Positions 50,197 to 61,024 of a stretch of DNA of 64,000 nt are shown piece by piece. Made by a program: the position numbers and the translations under genes. Every line of letters begins with the position of its first letter. Position 1 is the first letter of the stretch. Source of the DNA: Collinsella sp. TM10-22 (lineage in GTDB: Bacteria > Actinomycetota > Coriobacteriia > Coriobacteriales > Coriobacteriaceae). The notes beneath the pieces are model-generated. The model saw only the letters and a program-made list of their open reading frames with translations, did not search any database and was not told the DNA's origin. The DNA lies in the NCBI RefSeq assembly GCF_003466125.1, contig NZ_QSOC01000004.1, forward strand, positions 62,001-126,000. Direction: 5' to 3'.

Positions 50197-52562
50197 TATC
50201 GCTCGCCTCCTTCCATAACAGCTGCAATCTCTTCTTGGGTAAGCCCCAGTTCCTCGGCAGAAAGCTGCGACTGTGCGATCTCCAAGTACGCCGGGCAGTT
50301 GTGCAACAGCTCCTCGTGCGTGCCGGTGCCCACCACGTGGCCGTCATCGAGCACGATGATCTGGTCGGCGTGCATGATGGTCGCGATGCGCTGGGCCACG
50401 ACCACGAGCGCAGCGTCAGTGACGTTTTTGGCAAGCTCCTCGCGCAGGCGCGCGTCGGTCTTGTAGTCGAGGGCGCTAAACGAATCATCGAACACTACGA
50501 CCTCGGGCTTTTTGGCCAGGGCGCGGGCGATGGCCAGACGCTGGCGCTGACCGCCCGAGACATTGGAGCCGCCCTGGCTGATGGGGGAGTCGTAACCGCC
50601 CTCGCGCTCGGCGATAAAGTCCTCGGCCTGGGCGATGCATGCGGCCTGGCGCATATCCTCGTCGCTCACCATGTCGCCGGCAAACTTGAGGTTGCTCTCG
50701 ACGGTGCCCGAGAACAGACGACCCTGCTGCGGGATGTAACCGATGCGACGGCGCAGCTCGGAAAGGGTCATATCGCGCACGTCGATACCGTCGAGCGAAA
50801 TGCTGCCGCCCGTCACGTCGTACAGGCGCGGAATCAGCTGCACGAGCGTGGACTTGCCCGAGCCCGTGGAGCCAATGATGCCGAGCATCTGGCCGGCGTG
50901 CGTGGTGAAGTTCACGCCGCTGATGACATCGGCGCGGGCATCGGGGTATTGGAAGCTCACGTCGCGGAAGCACAACTCGCCGCGCGGTGCGCTGGCTGCG
51001 GGCAGCTTGGGCGAGACGGGGTCGTTGATGCTCGTGGGGCAGGTGATGACCTCTTCCACGCGCTCGGCTGCGACCTCGGCGCGGGGCAGGATGACCGAAA
51101 CCATGGTGAGGATCATAAACGCCATGACGATCTGCATGGTGTAGGAGATAAACGCCATCATGTTGCCGACCTGCATCACGCCGTCGGACACGCCTTGTGC
51201 GCCAAACCAGACGATAAGCACGGTGATGCAGTTCATGACGAGCATCATGAGCGGCATCATAAAGCTCATGGCGCGGTTGGTGTAGAGCTGCGTGGTCATC
51301 AGATCGAGCGATGCCTTGTCAAAACGCTCGAGCTCGTGCTCCTCGCGGTTAAACGAGCGGATGGGCATAAGGCCGTCGAGCAGCTCGCGCGCGGTAAGGT
51401 TCACGCGGTCCACAAAGCTCTGCATCTTTTTGAACTTGGGCATGGTGAGGCCCATGAGCACGCCGACGACGGCCGAGACCGCGATGATGGCCACGGCGAT
51501 GGTCCATTCCAGGCCGGTGTGGTTGGCCAGGACGCGCATAACCGCGACGATGCCCATGACGGGCGCCATGAGGCACATGCGGATGAACAGGGTCGCCGCC
51601 ATCTGGATCTGCTGAATGTCGTTGGTGCAGCGGGTGATGAGCGAGGCCTGGCTAAACTTGCCCACCTCGGCCGGCGAAAAGTGCATGACCTTGTTGAAGG
51701 TCTCGCGGCGCAGGTCGCGGGCGATGGAGCAAGCAGTGCGCGAGGCCACGGCGCCGGTCAGGATGGTGGCGACAAGCGACACCAAGCACAGGCCAAACAT
51801 CGTGGTCGCCATACGGCCCAGGTAGGAGTTCTGCACGTCGGCGGGGTCGATACCCTGTGCCTTGTACTCGTCCTGCACGTAGGTCACGGCGCGCTGCGTG
51901 ACGATGGAACCCGACATGGAGCCCATTTTGTCCGCCATCTCGTTAGCACCTTCGACGAGCTTGCTTTGGTCTACCAGACCGCCCTCGATGCCCAGACGTA
52001 GGCTCTTCATGGTGATCTTACCGCCGTCGGCATCAATCTGCTTTTGCATGTTCTGTGCCGCTGCGGCCTTCTGCTGCATTTCGGCGAGCTGCTCGGGCGT
52101 CATCGCCGCCATCTGCTCGGGGGAGGGCATGGCCTGGGCGGTGCTGTTGTCTTGTTCGTTGGACGTGCCCATCATGTCGCCCATGGAGCCAGCGTCGATG
52201 CCCTGGTTGAGCGAAAGGACGACGGTCTCGGGCAGGCTCATAATGTCAGCAATCTTGCCGCCATCGGCGCGCTCATCCTCTGTTCCCTTGTACGTTCGAA
52301 TGCCGTTCTTGTTCGCCTTGCTAAACACGGCCTCCACAGCCTTGGCATCCTTGGCGCTCATAAAGAGCTTGAGGTCATCGAGCGATTCGGCGCGAATGGT
52401 GTCGGGTACGGGCGAGGCGATGCCGCCTTGCTGCACGCCCACATCGACGATGTCACTCATATACGTAGGTAGCGCTAGGTCGGCATTGCAGCTGATTACG
52501 ATAAGTACGATAGCTGTGAACAGTGCCAGAATATGCTTTTTAAAGAGCTTGAGAATCCTCAC
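50196..52562 (-). CDS. ABC exporter half-transporter, subunit with degenerate catalytic site
   Basis: This 788-residue half transporter has an extended Met/Gln/Ala-rich region between the first two membrane segments (about 35-240). The exporter domain follows, then an ATPase with Walker A GSTGSGKST and signature NVSGGQRQR. The Walker B reads VVFDDSFSALD, with Asp where the catalytic Glu should be. Heterodimeric exporters such as LmrCD and BmrCD also have one degenerate site. GTG 52562 overlaps the marR stop by four bases. Confidence 0.88.
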   Translation of the reverse strand: MRILKLFKKHILALFTAIVLIVISCNADLALPTYMSDIVDVGVQQGGIASPVPDTIRAESLDDLKLFMSAKDAKAVEAVFSKANKNGIRTYKGTEDERADGGKIADIMSLPETVVLSLNQGIDAGSMGDMMGTSNEQDNSTAQAMPSPEQMAAMTPEQLAEMQQKAAAAQNMQKQIDADGGKITMKSLRLGIEGGLVDQSKLVEGANEMADKMGSMSGSIVTQRAVTYVQDEYKAQGIDPADVQNSYLGRMATTMFGLCLVSLVATILTGAVASRTACSIARDLRRETFNKVMHFSPAEVGKFSQASLITRCTNDIQQIQMAATLFIRMCLMAPVMGIVAVMRVLANHTGLEWTIAVAIIAVSAVVGVLMGLTMPKFKKMQSFVDRVNLTARELLDGLMPIRSFNREEHELERFDKASLDLMTTQLYTNRAMSFMMPLMMLVMNCITVLIVWFGAQGVSDGVMQVGNMMAFISYTMQIVMAFMILTMVSVILPRAEVAAERVEEVITCPTSINDPVSPKLPAASAPRGELCFRDVSFQYPDARADVISGVNFTTHAGQMLGIIGSTGSGKSTLVQLIPRLYDVTGGSISLDGIDVRDMTLSELRRRIGYIPQQGRLFSGTVESNLKFAGDMVSDEDMRQAACIAQAEDFIAEREGGYDSPISQGGSNVSGGQRQRLAIARALAKKPEVVVFDDSFSALDYKTDARLREELAKNVTDAALVVVAQRIATIMHADQIIVLDDGHVVGTGTHEELLHNCPAYLEIAQSQLSAEELGLTQEEIAAVMEGGER

Positions 52563-53008
52563 TCGGCATCTCTCCTTTCGTGATTGCGGTCGATAATTTC
52601 GTTGGCGCGTCTAAGAAGGCGCACCATCTCTTGGGTATCTGTTTCGCCGAGCTGCTCGAGGAAAGCCGCGGTGCGGTTCTCGAATTCCCGACGTTTGATT
52701 TCGAGATCCTGGAATCCCTTGTCGGTCACCGTGACGTGTACGCGACGACGGTCGGTCTTTGAGTGCTCGCGCTCGACCCAGCCCTTGGCTTCGAGAGCGC
52801 GCAGGATATTGGCGATGCGGGCGCTCGAGACCCAGGCACGATCAGCGAGTTCGCTCGGTGTGAGCGAACCACCAGCGAGCATGAGGGCGCGCATGACGGC
52901 CATTTCGCCGCTCAGGGCCTGGTCGGCAAAGCGCGAAATGCGCTGATGCATGCTGCCAAACTCGGTAAAGAGCCGACGCCCAAGCTCATGGAAATCGGTA
53001 TCTTCCAC
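52559..53008 (-). CDS. MarR family regulator of the ABC exporter
   Basis: This 149-residue protein has a MarR winged helix: LTPSELADRAWVSSARIANILRALEAKGWVERE, then SKTDRRRVHVTVTDKG (wing). It begins an operon with both exporter genes. GTG 53008 lies seven bases after AGGGG. A palindrome overlaps its start codon, so it probably represses its own operon until a ligand is bound. Confidence 0.88.
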   Translation of the reverse strand: MEDTDFHELGRRLFTEFGSMHQRISRFADQALSGEMAVMRALMLAGGSLTPSELADRAWVSSARIANILRALEAKGWVEREHSKTDRRRVHVTVTDKGFQDLEIKRREFENRTAAFLEQLGETDTQEMVRLLRRANEIIDRNHERRDAE

Positions 53009-53048
53009 CGAAAACCCCTAACACTAGAAACTATTTTCGGTGGAAGAT
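53000..53048. promoter_or_regulatory. Palindromic operator over the marR start
   Basis: ATCTTCCACCGAAAA (53000-53014) and TTTTCGGTGGAAGAT (53034-53048) are exact complements 19 bases apart. One arm overlaps the GTG start codon of marR. Confidence 0.65.
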
Positions 53049-53258
53049 GATACCCACATACGCGGGCCTCATGCGGTGAGCAATATAAAGAGCGCATAAA
53101 GACTTAAAATCATTCAATTGATGAAGCGTCTCAAAGAATTATCATGCACGCGGTTAGGCGAGGGGTTGTCACCACCATGACGATTGGGACTCAAGTAACG
53201 CCACGCGCGATGCTCCAACTTCCCGCAAGGAGACACCTGAATCAAGGGGGTTGGAGTC

Positions 53259-54008
53259 ATGGCATTTGACTTCACGGGCAAAACCGCGATCGTTACCGGC
53301 GGCACTCAGGGCATTGGCCTCGAGATTGCCAAGGGTATCGTTGCGGGCGGCGGACACGTCGCGCTCATCGCAAGGAACGCTACAAAGGGCGAGGCCGCGG
53401 TGGCCGAGCTTGGAGAGGGCAACAAGTTCTACCAGCTCGATGTCGCCGATGCGTCCAAGGCGCGCGAGACCGTCGAGCAGATCTTCGCGGATCTGCCCCA
53501 GACCAACATTCTGATCAACTGCGCCGGTGTCATCAGCACCAAAAAGTTCGACGAGATCGACGACACCGAATGGCGCCGCACCATCGACATCAACCTCAAC
53601 GGCACCTTTACCATGATGAATGCCGTGTACCCGCACTTTAAGGCGGCCCACACCGGCACCATCGTCAACGTGAGCTCTGTGGCCGGCAAGATCGGCGGCG
53701 GCCTGCTCGGCACTGCTGCCTACGCAAGCTCCAAGGCCGGTGTCAACGGCCTAACCAAGGCGGTCGCCAAGGAAGGCGGTAAGTTCGGCATCCGCTGCAA
53801 CGCCGTGTGCCCGTCGCTTACCCTTACCGACATGACCTCGATTCTCTCTGATGAGAACTCTCAGCGCATCATCAACGGTATTCCCCTGGGCCGCGCTGCC
53901 CAGGCTAGCGAGCCTGCACAGATGGTGCTGTTCTTTGCTTCCGACCTCGCCAGCTTCGTGAACGGCGAGATCGGCGACTGCGACGGCGGCATCGTTCTGG
54001 ACGGGTAA
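53259..54008 (+). CDS. Short-chain dehydrogenase/reductase (SDR)
   Basis: This 249-residue SDR has the cofactor motif TGGTQGIG (residues 14-21), NCAGV, catalytic Ser in NVSSVAG and Tyr155-x-x-x-Lys159 (YASSK). GGTTGGAG precedes ATG 53259. The following gene is a 2-keto-3-deoxygluconate-type permease, so a sugar-acid dehydrogenase role is plausible (inference); a terminator lies between them. Fatty-acid FabG-like activity is the other option. Confidence 0.85.
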   Translation: MAFDFTGKTAIVTGGTQGIGLEIAKGIVAGGGHVALIARNATKGEAAVAELGEGNKFYQLDVADASKARETVEQIFADLPQTNILINCAGVISTKKFDEIDDTEWRRTIDINLNGTFTMMNAVYPHFKAAHTGTIVNVSSVAGKIGGGLLGTAAYASSKAGVNGLTKAVAKEGGKFGIRCNAVCPSLTLTDMTSILSDENSQRIINGIPLGRAAQASEPAQMVLFFASDLASFVNGEIGDCDGGIVLDG

Positions 54009-54027
54009 TACCCCGCGGCGATAATTC

Positions 54028-54066
54028 GGCGACGGCTCCTGCGACTCGGGACCGTCGCCTTCTTTC
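54028..54066 (+). terminator. Terminator after the SDR gene
   Basis: GGCGACGGCTCC-TGCGACTC-GGGACCGTCGCC followed by TTCTTTCT. Confidence 0.7.
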
Positions 54067-54116
54067 TGACTCAGGAGCGTGTGGCCGCGTGTCACACGCA
54101 TCAAAAGGAGATATAA

Positions 54117-55133
54117 ATGAGTGAATCGACTGCGGTGGAGGCGCCGGCAACAAAAGAGCCGTTCTTTAAGATGTCCTCCATCCCGGGCGCCAATATCCTG
54201 GTGCCGCTTTTTTTGGGTTGCCTGCTCAACACGCTGTTCCCCGACCTGTTTAAAACGCTCGGCAGCTTTACGCTCGGTATGACCCAGCAGGGCGCCGGCC
54301 CGCTTGTGGGCGCTTTTTTGCTCATCGTCGGTACGACGATTTCGTTTAAGAGCGCTCCTGCTGCCGCTGCCCGCGGTGCCATTATCATTGCCGTCAAGCA
54401 GATCGTGGTTGTCGCCGTGTCGCTGCTCATCCTTTATGTGTTCAACGACAACCTGTTTGGCATCTCGGCCATGGTGATGCTGGCCGCTTGCACGGGTGCC
54501 AACAACGCTATGTACGCTGGATTGATGGGCACCATGGGCAACGAGGCCGAGCGTGGCGCCGTCGCCATCACTACGCTGGTTGTCGGCCCTCCGGTCACGA
54601 TGATCGTGCTCGGCGCCGCCGGCCAGGCTCCGATCGGCTGGTCGCTCGTGGGCGCCATCCTGCCGATCGTCGTCGGCATTATTCTGGGTAACCTCTTCCC
54701 GAGCTTTAAGAAGATGATGGCACCGGCACTTTCCGCCATCATCGTGCTCGTCTTCTTTGCCATGGGCTCGACCATGACTTTTGGTCAGCTTATCAACGGC
54801 GGTCTTCCCGGCATTCTGCTCGGCGTGATCTGCTCGGTGGTCTTCGCTGTCCCCGTTGTTGCGGTCGATAAGCTTACCGGTGGCACCGGTGTCGCAGGTG
54901 CGGCAATCTCCAGCTGCGCCGGAGCCAATGTGGCCACGCCTGCTGCCATGGCTAGCGTCAACGAGGCCATGTACGGCGGTGCGGTGCTCGCGACGGCTAC
55001 GGCTCAGGTTGCAGCCTGCGCTATCGTGACGGCCATTTTGACCCCGCTGGTCACCAGCTGGTGCTACAAGCATTTTCAGGGCCAGCAGAGCAACAGCAAG
55101 GCAGCGACCGGCAGCGCCGCCTCAGCCGCTTAA
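54117..55133 (+). CDS. kdgT: 2-keto-3-deoxygluconate permease (KdgT family)
   Basis: This 338-residue membrane protein has about ten hydrophobic segments and KdgT-type motifs: SIPGANILVPLFLGCL, ACTGANNAMYAGLMG and SSCAGANVATPAAMA. KdgT takes up 2-keto-3-deoxygluconate or a similar sugar acid with protons. AAAGGAG precedes ATG 54117. No KDG kinase or aldolase is in the window, so the exact substrate is unproven. Confidence 0.87.
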   Translation: MSESTAVEAPATKEPFFKMSSIPGANILVPLFLGCLLNTLFPDLFKTLGSFTLGMTQQGAGPLVGAFLLIVGTTISFKSAPAAAARGAIIIAVKQIVVVAVSLLILYVFNDNLFGISAMVMLAACTGANNAMYAGLMGTMGNEAERGAVAITTLVVGPPVTMIVLGAAGQAPIGWSLVGAILPIVVGIILGNLFPSFKKMMAPALSAIIVLVFFAMGSTMTFGQLINGGLPGILLGVICSVVFAVPVVAVDKLTGGTGVAGAAISSCAGANVATPAAMASVNEAMYGGAVLATATAQVAACAIVTAILTPLVTSWCYKHFQGQQSNSKAATGSAASAA

Positions 55134-55174
55134 TGCCAAGCGGCAATCAAAGCTAAAAAACTAGCCACGCCACA

Positions 55175-55214
55175 GGGCGGCCGCGGGGAAAATCCCGTGG
55201 CCGCCCTTCAGTTT
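55175..55214 (+). terminator. Terminator after kdgT
   Basis: GGGCGGCCGCGGG-GAAAAT-CCCGTGGCCGCCC followed by TTCAGTTT. Confidence 0.65.
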
Positions 55215-55346
55215 CTGAAGGGTCTCTAGGACACTTTACCCTGCTAAAGCTGGCATAACAGCTAGAGTGAAGGACGTATAAAGGCAAGGGGAAATATCAA
55301 ACAATTCGGTGAACGGTAGCTGATGACGCGTGCGTTTCCTGCGGAT

Positions 55347-55373
55347 TTGTCAAAAAAGGACTAATGGTATAAA
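55347..55373 (+). promoter_or_regulatory. Putative pfl promoter with extended -10
   Basis: TTGTCA (55347-55352) and TGGTATAAA (55365-55373), an extended -10 element; the spacing is short (15). It would give a 5' leader of about 220 bases. The leader region 55374-55601 shows only short imperfect repeats (ACATATAACAGCC / GGCTATGTTATCC). Confidence 0.45.
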
Positions 55374-55601
55374 AAAAGGAACATATAACAGCCCTGATGA
55401 AGGGGGTGGCTATGTTATCCTTCACAGACGGGTGAAATCTTGGGTTTAGGGTTGCAAGACCAAGGTGAATAAACGTTTTTCCCTGCGCTAACGCGCGATG
55501 AAAGGCGAATGAAGCCGGTCATGCAGGTCGAATATTCAAGAATTCAATAAGCAGCGGTGTGAGAGCGCCGCATAATACGTAACTAGGAGCGTGGTTACAC
55601 A

Positions 55602-57653
<2,052 letters not shown>

Positions 57654-57654
57654 C

Positions 57655-57716
57655 TATTGTTAGTGCTATACTAACAATAACGATTACTGATTGGCGCGCC
57701 GGTTTCGGCCGGCGCC
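57655..57716. repeat. Two hairpins between the PFL core and radical-domain genes
   Basis: ATTGTTAGT-GCTAT-ACTAACAAT (57655-57678) and GGCGCCGG-like GGCGCGCCGG..CCGGCGCC (57692-57716). No strong T run; they could adjust mRNA stability and the ratio of the two proteins. Confidence 0.5.
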
Positions 57717-57738
57717 TATCAATCGAAGGAGACACATT

Positions 57739-57990
57739 ATGAAGGTTTCTGAAGTTTCCGAGACTCAGGCCGATAACCTGGTCCACATGCTCGACGCTTA
57801 CGCCGAGAAGGGTGGCCACCACCTGAACATCAACGTCTTTAACCGTGAGACGCTGCTCGACGCTCAGGCTCACCCCGAGAAGTATCCGCAGCTGACCATC
57901 CGCGTTTCCGGCTACGCCGTGAACTTCCACACGCTCACCAAGGAGCAGCAGGACGAGGTCATTTCGCGTACCTTCCACAACAAGTTCTAA
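57739..57990 (+). CDS. Autonomous glycyl radical domain protein, second subunit of split PFL
   Basis: This 83-residue protein corresponds to the C-terminus of Pfl[39 protein letters not shown] and a final VISRTF. The radical-carrying glycine is Gly58 in RVSGYAV. AAGGAG precedes ATG 57739. It resembles GrcA (YfiD), which rescues damaged PFL in E. coli. Here, however, the core enzyme has no glycyl domain of its own, so this protein is probably an essential subunit. Confidence 0.9.
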   Translation: MKVSEVSETQADNLVHMLDAYAEKGGHHLNINVFNRETLLDAQAHPEKYPQLTIRVSGYAVNFHTLTKEQQDEVISRTFHNKF

Positions 57991-58008
57991 AGGGACTCAA
58001 CTCCCACC

Positions 58009-58112
58009 GGAGACCCGGCAAGGCCTACGCACTTTGCCTCTCAAACGTCCTCGCCGCTTCGCGGCTGCGGAATGTTTGCGAGACAAAGTGCTCCCGGCCT
58101 TGCCGGGTCTCC
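58009..58112. repeat. Giant hairpin after the glycyl radical gene
   Basis: GGAGACCCGGCAAGGCC (58009-58025) pairs perfectly with 58096-58112. GCACTTTG.CTCTC pairs with GAGACAAAGTGC, and CCGC-TTC-GCGG closes the tip. There is no T run after it. Confidence 0.7.
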
Positions 58113-58158
58113 TGCGTTGTCGCCCTTTAGGGAACCACGCTAAATCAAAATTGGTGTC

Positions 58159-58225
58159 CTCGGACATGCAAAGAGGCTCGCTGCGCACTTCGTGCGGCGA
58201 GCCTCTTTGCGTCCTGCGGAATATT
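58159..58225. repeat. Terminator-like hairpin GCAAAGAGGCTCGC (family D)
   Basis: GCAAAGAGGCTCGC...GCGAGCCTCTTTGC flanked by TCCTCGGACAT and CCTGCGGAA. It is the covarying twin of the hairpin at 34387-34429. The rest of spacer 58226-58401 holds the operator at about 58364. Confidence 0.7.
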
Positions 58226-58363
58226 TTGGGAGGTAGCCCAAACAGCCTTGGCTGGGTCCTGTGTAGTCACCCTTTAGGCGGAACTCTCCTAATTATTTGG
58301 ATGAGTCGTTTACTTACTTGTACTGTTACCGTCTTCCCGCTCTTGTTGGGGTATGCTTTGTTC

Positions 58364-58382
58364 GTATGTAAACGTATGACAT
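58364..58382. promoter_or_regulatory. LacI-type operator before the sucrose regulator
   Basis: ATGTAAACGTATGACAT, close to the two sites upstream of the GH32-like gene; suggests autoregulation. Confidence 0.5.
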
Positions 58383-58401
58383 GTTGATGGGGGAGGGTGC
58401 T

Positions 58402-59412
58402 ATGGCTCGCGAGAGTGCTCGTTCTAAGGATACGGCTAAGCCTGGCATCAAGGAAGTTGCGGCGGTGGCGGGGGTTTCGCCTACTACGGTATCTCGCGTG
58501 CTTAATAATCGCGGCTATATTAGCCAAGAGACCCGCGATAAGGTCCATGCCGCGATGAAGCGCATCAACTATACGCCCAACGATATCGCCCGTGCCATGC
58601 TCAACGGTCGCCTGAATCTTATCGGTATGATCGTCCCCTATGTCAGCAGTCCGTTTCATGCCCAAGTGGTTCAAGTCATTGAGCATACCCTGGCCGAAAA
58701 CGGTTTTAAGATGCTGCTGTGCAATAGCGCCAATCGACCCGAGCTTGAGCGCTCTTATATCGACATGCTTCGACGCAATATGGTTGATGGCGTCATCGTC
58801 AACTCGCTTAATATCGGTGCCGAGGCGTATGCCGAGATGGGTTTGAGTCTGGTTGGTATCGACTGCGACCTTGGCGAGGCCTCTGTTCAGATTGCGAGCG
58901 ACAGCTATAGTATCGGCGAACTTGCCACGCGTCGCCTGATCGATGACGGGTGTTCGCGCATCCTGTGCCTGCGCAGCAATAGCCGCATGCGCATGCCTGC
59001 CAATAAGCGTACCGATGCCTACCTCGATGTTGTTGAGCAGGCCGGTTTGCCCGCGCTTGTCCGTGAGGTCGAGTTCGTTAAGCCCGACGACGAAAAGAGC
59101 GCGGTCGTTGCGAAGATCCTCGATGAGAACCCCGATATTGACGGCATCTTTGCGGGAGACGACACGATGGCGGCTATCTGTCTTAACGTGATGAAGCAGC
59201 GCGGCTTGAGCGCTCCGGGCGATATTAAGGTCGTGGGCGCGGATGGTGCCCGCCGCACTATGACGTTTATGCCTGACTTAACAACCGTTCGCCAAGATAT
59301 CGATCGCATCGGAGAGCTCGCGGCGCAATCCATCATTGCTCTTATTAACGGCGAAAAGCCCGAATCGAATATCAAGCTCCCCGTTGAACTCATTGAGGGT
59401 AAAACCGCGTAG
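58402..59412 (+). CDS. LacI family regulator (ScrR-like)
   Basis: This 336-residue LacI-type regulator has the helix-turn-helix GIKEVAAVAGVSPTTVSRVLNNRGY and a sugar-binding domain (GMIVPYVSSPFHAQVVQ, DLTTVRQDIDRIGELAA). ATG 58402 follows GGGGGAGGG. It precedes two GH32-family genes and a sucrose-type PTS in the same direction. TGAAAACGTTTGACAT-like sites occur before it and before the GH32-like gene, so it is probably the local repressor. Confidence 0.87.
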   Translation: MARESARSKDTAKPGIKEVAAVAGVSPTTVSRVLNNRGYISQETRDKVHAAMKRINYTPNDIARAMLNGRLNLIGMIVPYVSSPFHAQVVQVIEHTLAENGFKMLLCNSANRPELERSYIDMLRRNMVDGVIVNSLNIGAEAYAEMGLSLVGIDCDLGEASVQIASDSYSIGELATRRLIDDGCSRILCLRSNSRMRMPANKRTDAYLDVVEQAGLPALVREVEFVKPDDEKSAVVAKILDENPDIDGIFAGDDTMAAICLNVMKQRGLSAPGDIKVVGADGARRTMTFMPDLTTVRQDIDRIGELAAQSIIALINGEKPESNIKLPVELIEGKTA

Positions 59413-59465
59413 TTCATCCCGTGCCAAAAGAATTCCTCAAACACCTCTGATGACCGTTCGCCGGC

Positions 59466-59550
59466 ATATGTCAACCGTTTGCCGACGACTGGAACTGCGA
59501 AAAGACGTATTGGTGTGAAAACGTTTGACATATGAAAACGATTGACATAT
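59466..59550 (+). promoter_or_regulatory. LacI-type operators of the sucrose-type operon
   Basis: TGTCAACCGTTTGCC (about 59469), TGTGAAAACGTTTGACATAT (59513-59532) and ATGAAAACGATTGACATAT (59532-59550), the latter two in tandem. A promoter -10 is not obvious; the sites end about 45 bases before the GH32-like start. Confidence 0.55.
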
Positions 59551-59596
59551 CTTGCAGTTGTACCGAGTTAGTATCTCGTGAGAAAGGAAGTCTCGG

Positions 59597-60979
59597 ATGC
59601 ACAAGGTGTATTACCAGCCTGAGGGAATTTGGGTAGGCGACATCATGCCGTACGGCGAGGACGGCACGTTCTATCTCTATCATCAGCGTGACACGCGAAA
59701 CCCCGGACCTTTCGGAGAGCCGTTTGGCTGGGCACTCGCGACAACCAAGGACTTCGTCAATTACAAAGACTTTGGCGAGAGCCTTGAGCGTGGCGGCGAC
59801 GAGGAAGTCGACCAGTATGTTTATGCCGGCACGGTGTTTAAGGTGGGCGACAAGTACCATGCGCTCTACACTGGTTGCAATCGCGATAAGGTCAAGGCAC
59901 GCTTGATGAAGCAGGTTCTTCTTCACGCAACGAGTGACGACGCCGTCAAGTGGGAGAAGAACATCGCCGAGACGCTGCTTCCGCCCCAGGAGGGTTACGA
60001 TGACCGCAACTGGCGCGATCCCTTTGTGCTTTGGGATGAGGAGAACGAAGAGTACATGCTCATCCTCGGCACGCGTGTGGGCGAGGACAAGCGTCTGATG
60101 ACCGGTCGTCTGGTCAAGTTCACCTCCAAGGACCTGGATACCTGGGAGTTCCAGGGCGACTGGTGGAATCCGGGCCTGTACACCATGTTCGAGATGCCTG
60201 ATCTCTTTAAGATGGGCGACTGGTGGTATCTGGTGTTCTCCGAGTACAGTGATGGCAACAAGACCCGTTACCGCATGTCTCGCTCTATCAACGGTCCTTG
60301 GATCACTCCTGCGGACGATTCCTTCGATGGCCGCGCGTACTATGCCGCGCGTACCGCATTTGACGGCGAGCGCCGCGTTCTCTTTGGTTGGGTTCCTACG
60401 CGTGACGAGGGCGGCGACCCCAGCTCTTACCTGTGGGGTGGCACCTTTATGCCCCTCGAGATCGTTCAGCGTGCCGACGGAACGCTCGGCACCAAGCTTC
60501 CTGACAGCATGCTTGGCGCCTTTGGCGAGGCTAAGGCAGTCGAGGCCTTTGAGCTCTCCTGCGAGTCGGGCAAGGTCGAGCAGGTGCTCGCCGCGGATGC
60601 CGGTTCCACCTATATGCTCGATGCCGACATCGAGCTCGCCGGTGACGCTGCCGGCTTCTCGGTGAAGCTTGCCGAGGACGCCGAGTCCGGTCTTGCCTAT
60701 GAGTTCCGCGCCAACCTGCGTGAGGGCAAGCTCGAGTTTACGGCGGCCCCCCAGTATCCGTGGTTCCAGGTCAACAACATGGGCCTCGAGCGTCCGTTGT
60801 TCTTTAAGGGCGAGGGCACTCATCATGTGCGCCTGGTCGTTGACGACGATATCGCGACCATCTTTGTCGATGATGTTGCGCTTAACGCTCGATTCTGCAA
60901 TAAGCAGGGCCAGGGTGTGGCGCTGACGGTCACCGACGGTACGCTTAAGTGCGCAAATGCAACGATCGCGTCTCTGTAA
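59597..60979 (+). CDS. GH32-like glycoside hydrolase with atypical N-terminal motif
   Basis: This 460-residue protein has a five-bladed beta-propeller of the GH32/GH43 clan (about 1-300) and a C-terminal beta-sandwich (about 320-460). Candidate catalytic residues are Asp15 in IWVGD, Asp141 in WRDPF and Glu199 in FEMPDLF. Ordinary invertases have WMNDPNG at the first site, which is missing here, so the substrate may differ from sucrose. GAAAGGAAG precedes ATG 59597. It is first in the operon with the PTS and a canonical GH32 enzyme. Confidence 0.8.
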   Translation: MHKVYYQPEGIWVGDIMPYGEDGTFYLYHQRDTRNPGPFGEPFGWALATTKDFVNYKDFGESLERGGDEEVDQYVYAGTVFKVGDKYHALYTGCNRDKVKARLMKQVLLHATSDDAVKWEKNIAETLLPPQEGYDDRNWRDPFVLWDEENEEYMLILGTRVGEDKRLMTGRLVKFTSKDLDTWEFQGDWWNPGLYTMFEMPDLFKMGDWWYLVFSEYSDGNKTRYRMSRSINGPWITPADDSFDGRAYYAARTAFDGERRVLFGWVPTRDEGGDPSSYLWGGTFMPLEIVQRADGTLGTKLPDSMLGAFGEAKAVEAFELSCESGKVEQVLAADAGSTYMLDADIELAGDAAGFSVKLAEDAESGLAYEFRANLREGKLEFTAAPQYPWFQVNNMGLERPLFFKGEGTHHVRLVVDDDIATIFVDDVALNARFCNKQGQGVALTVTDGTLKCANATIASL

Positions 60980-61024
60980 TGGCATCAAAACGTCTTATGA
61001 TTTCGTAAGGGAATGGAGAGGAAC

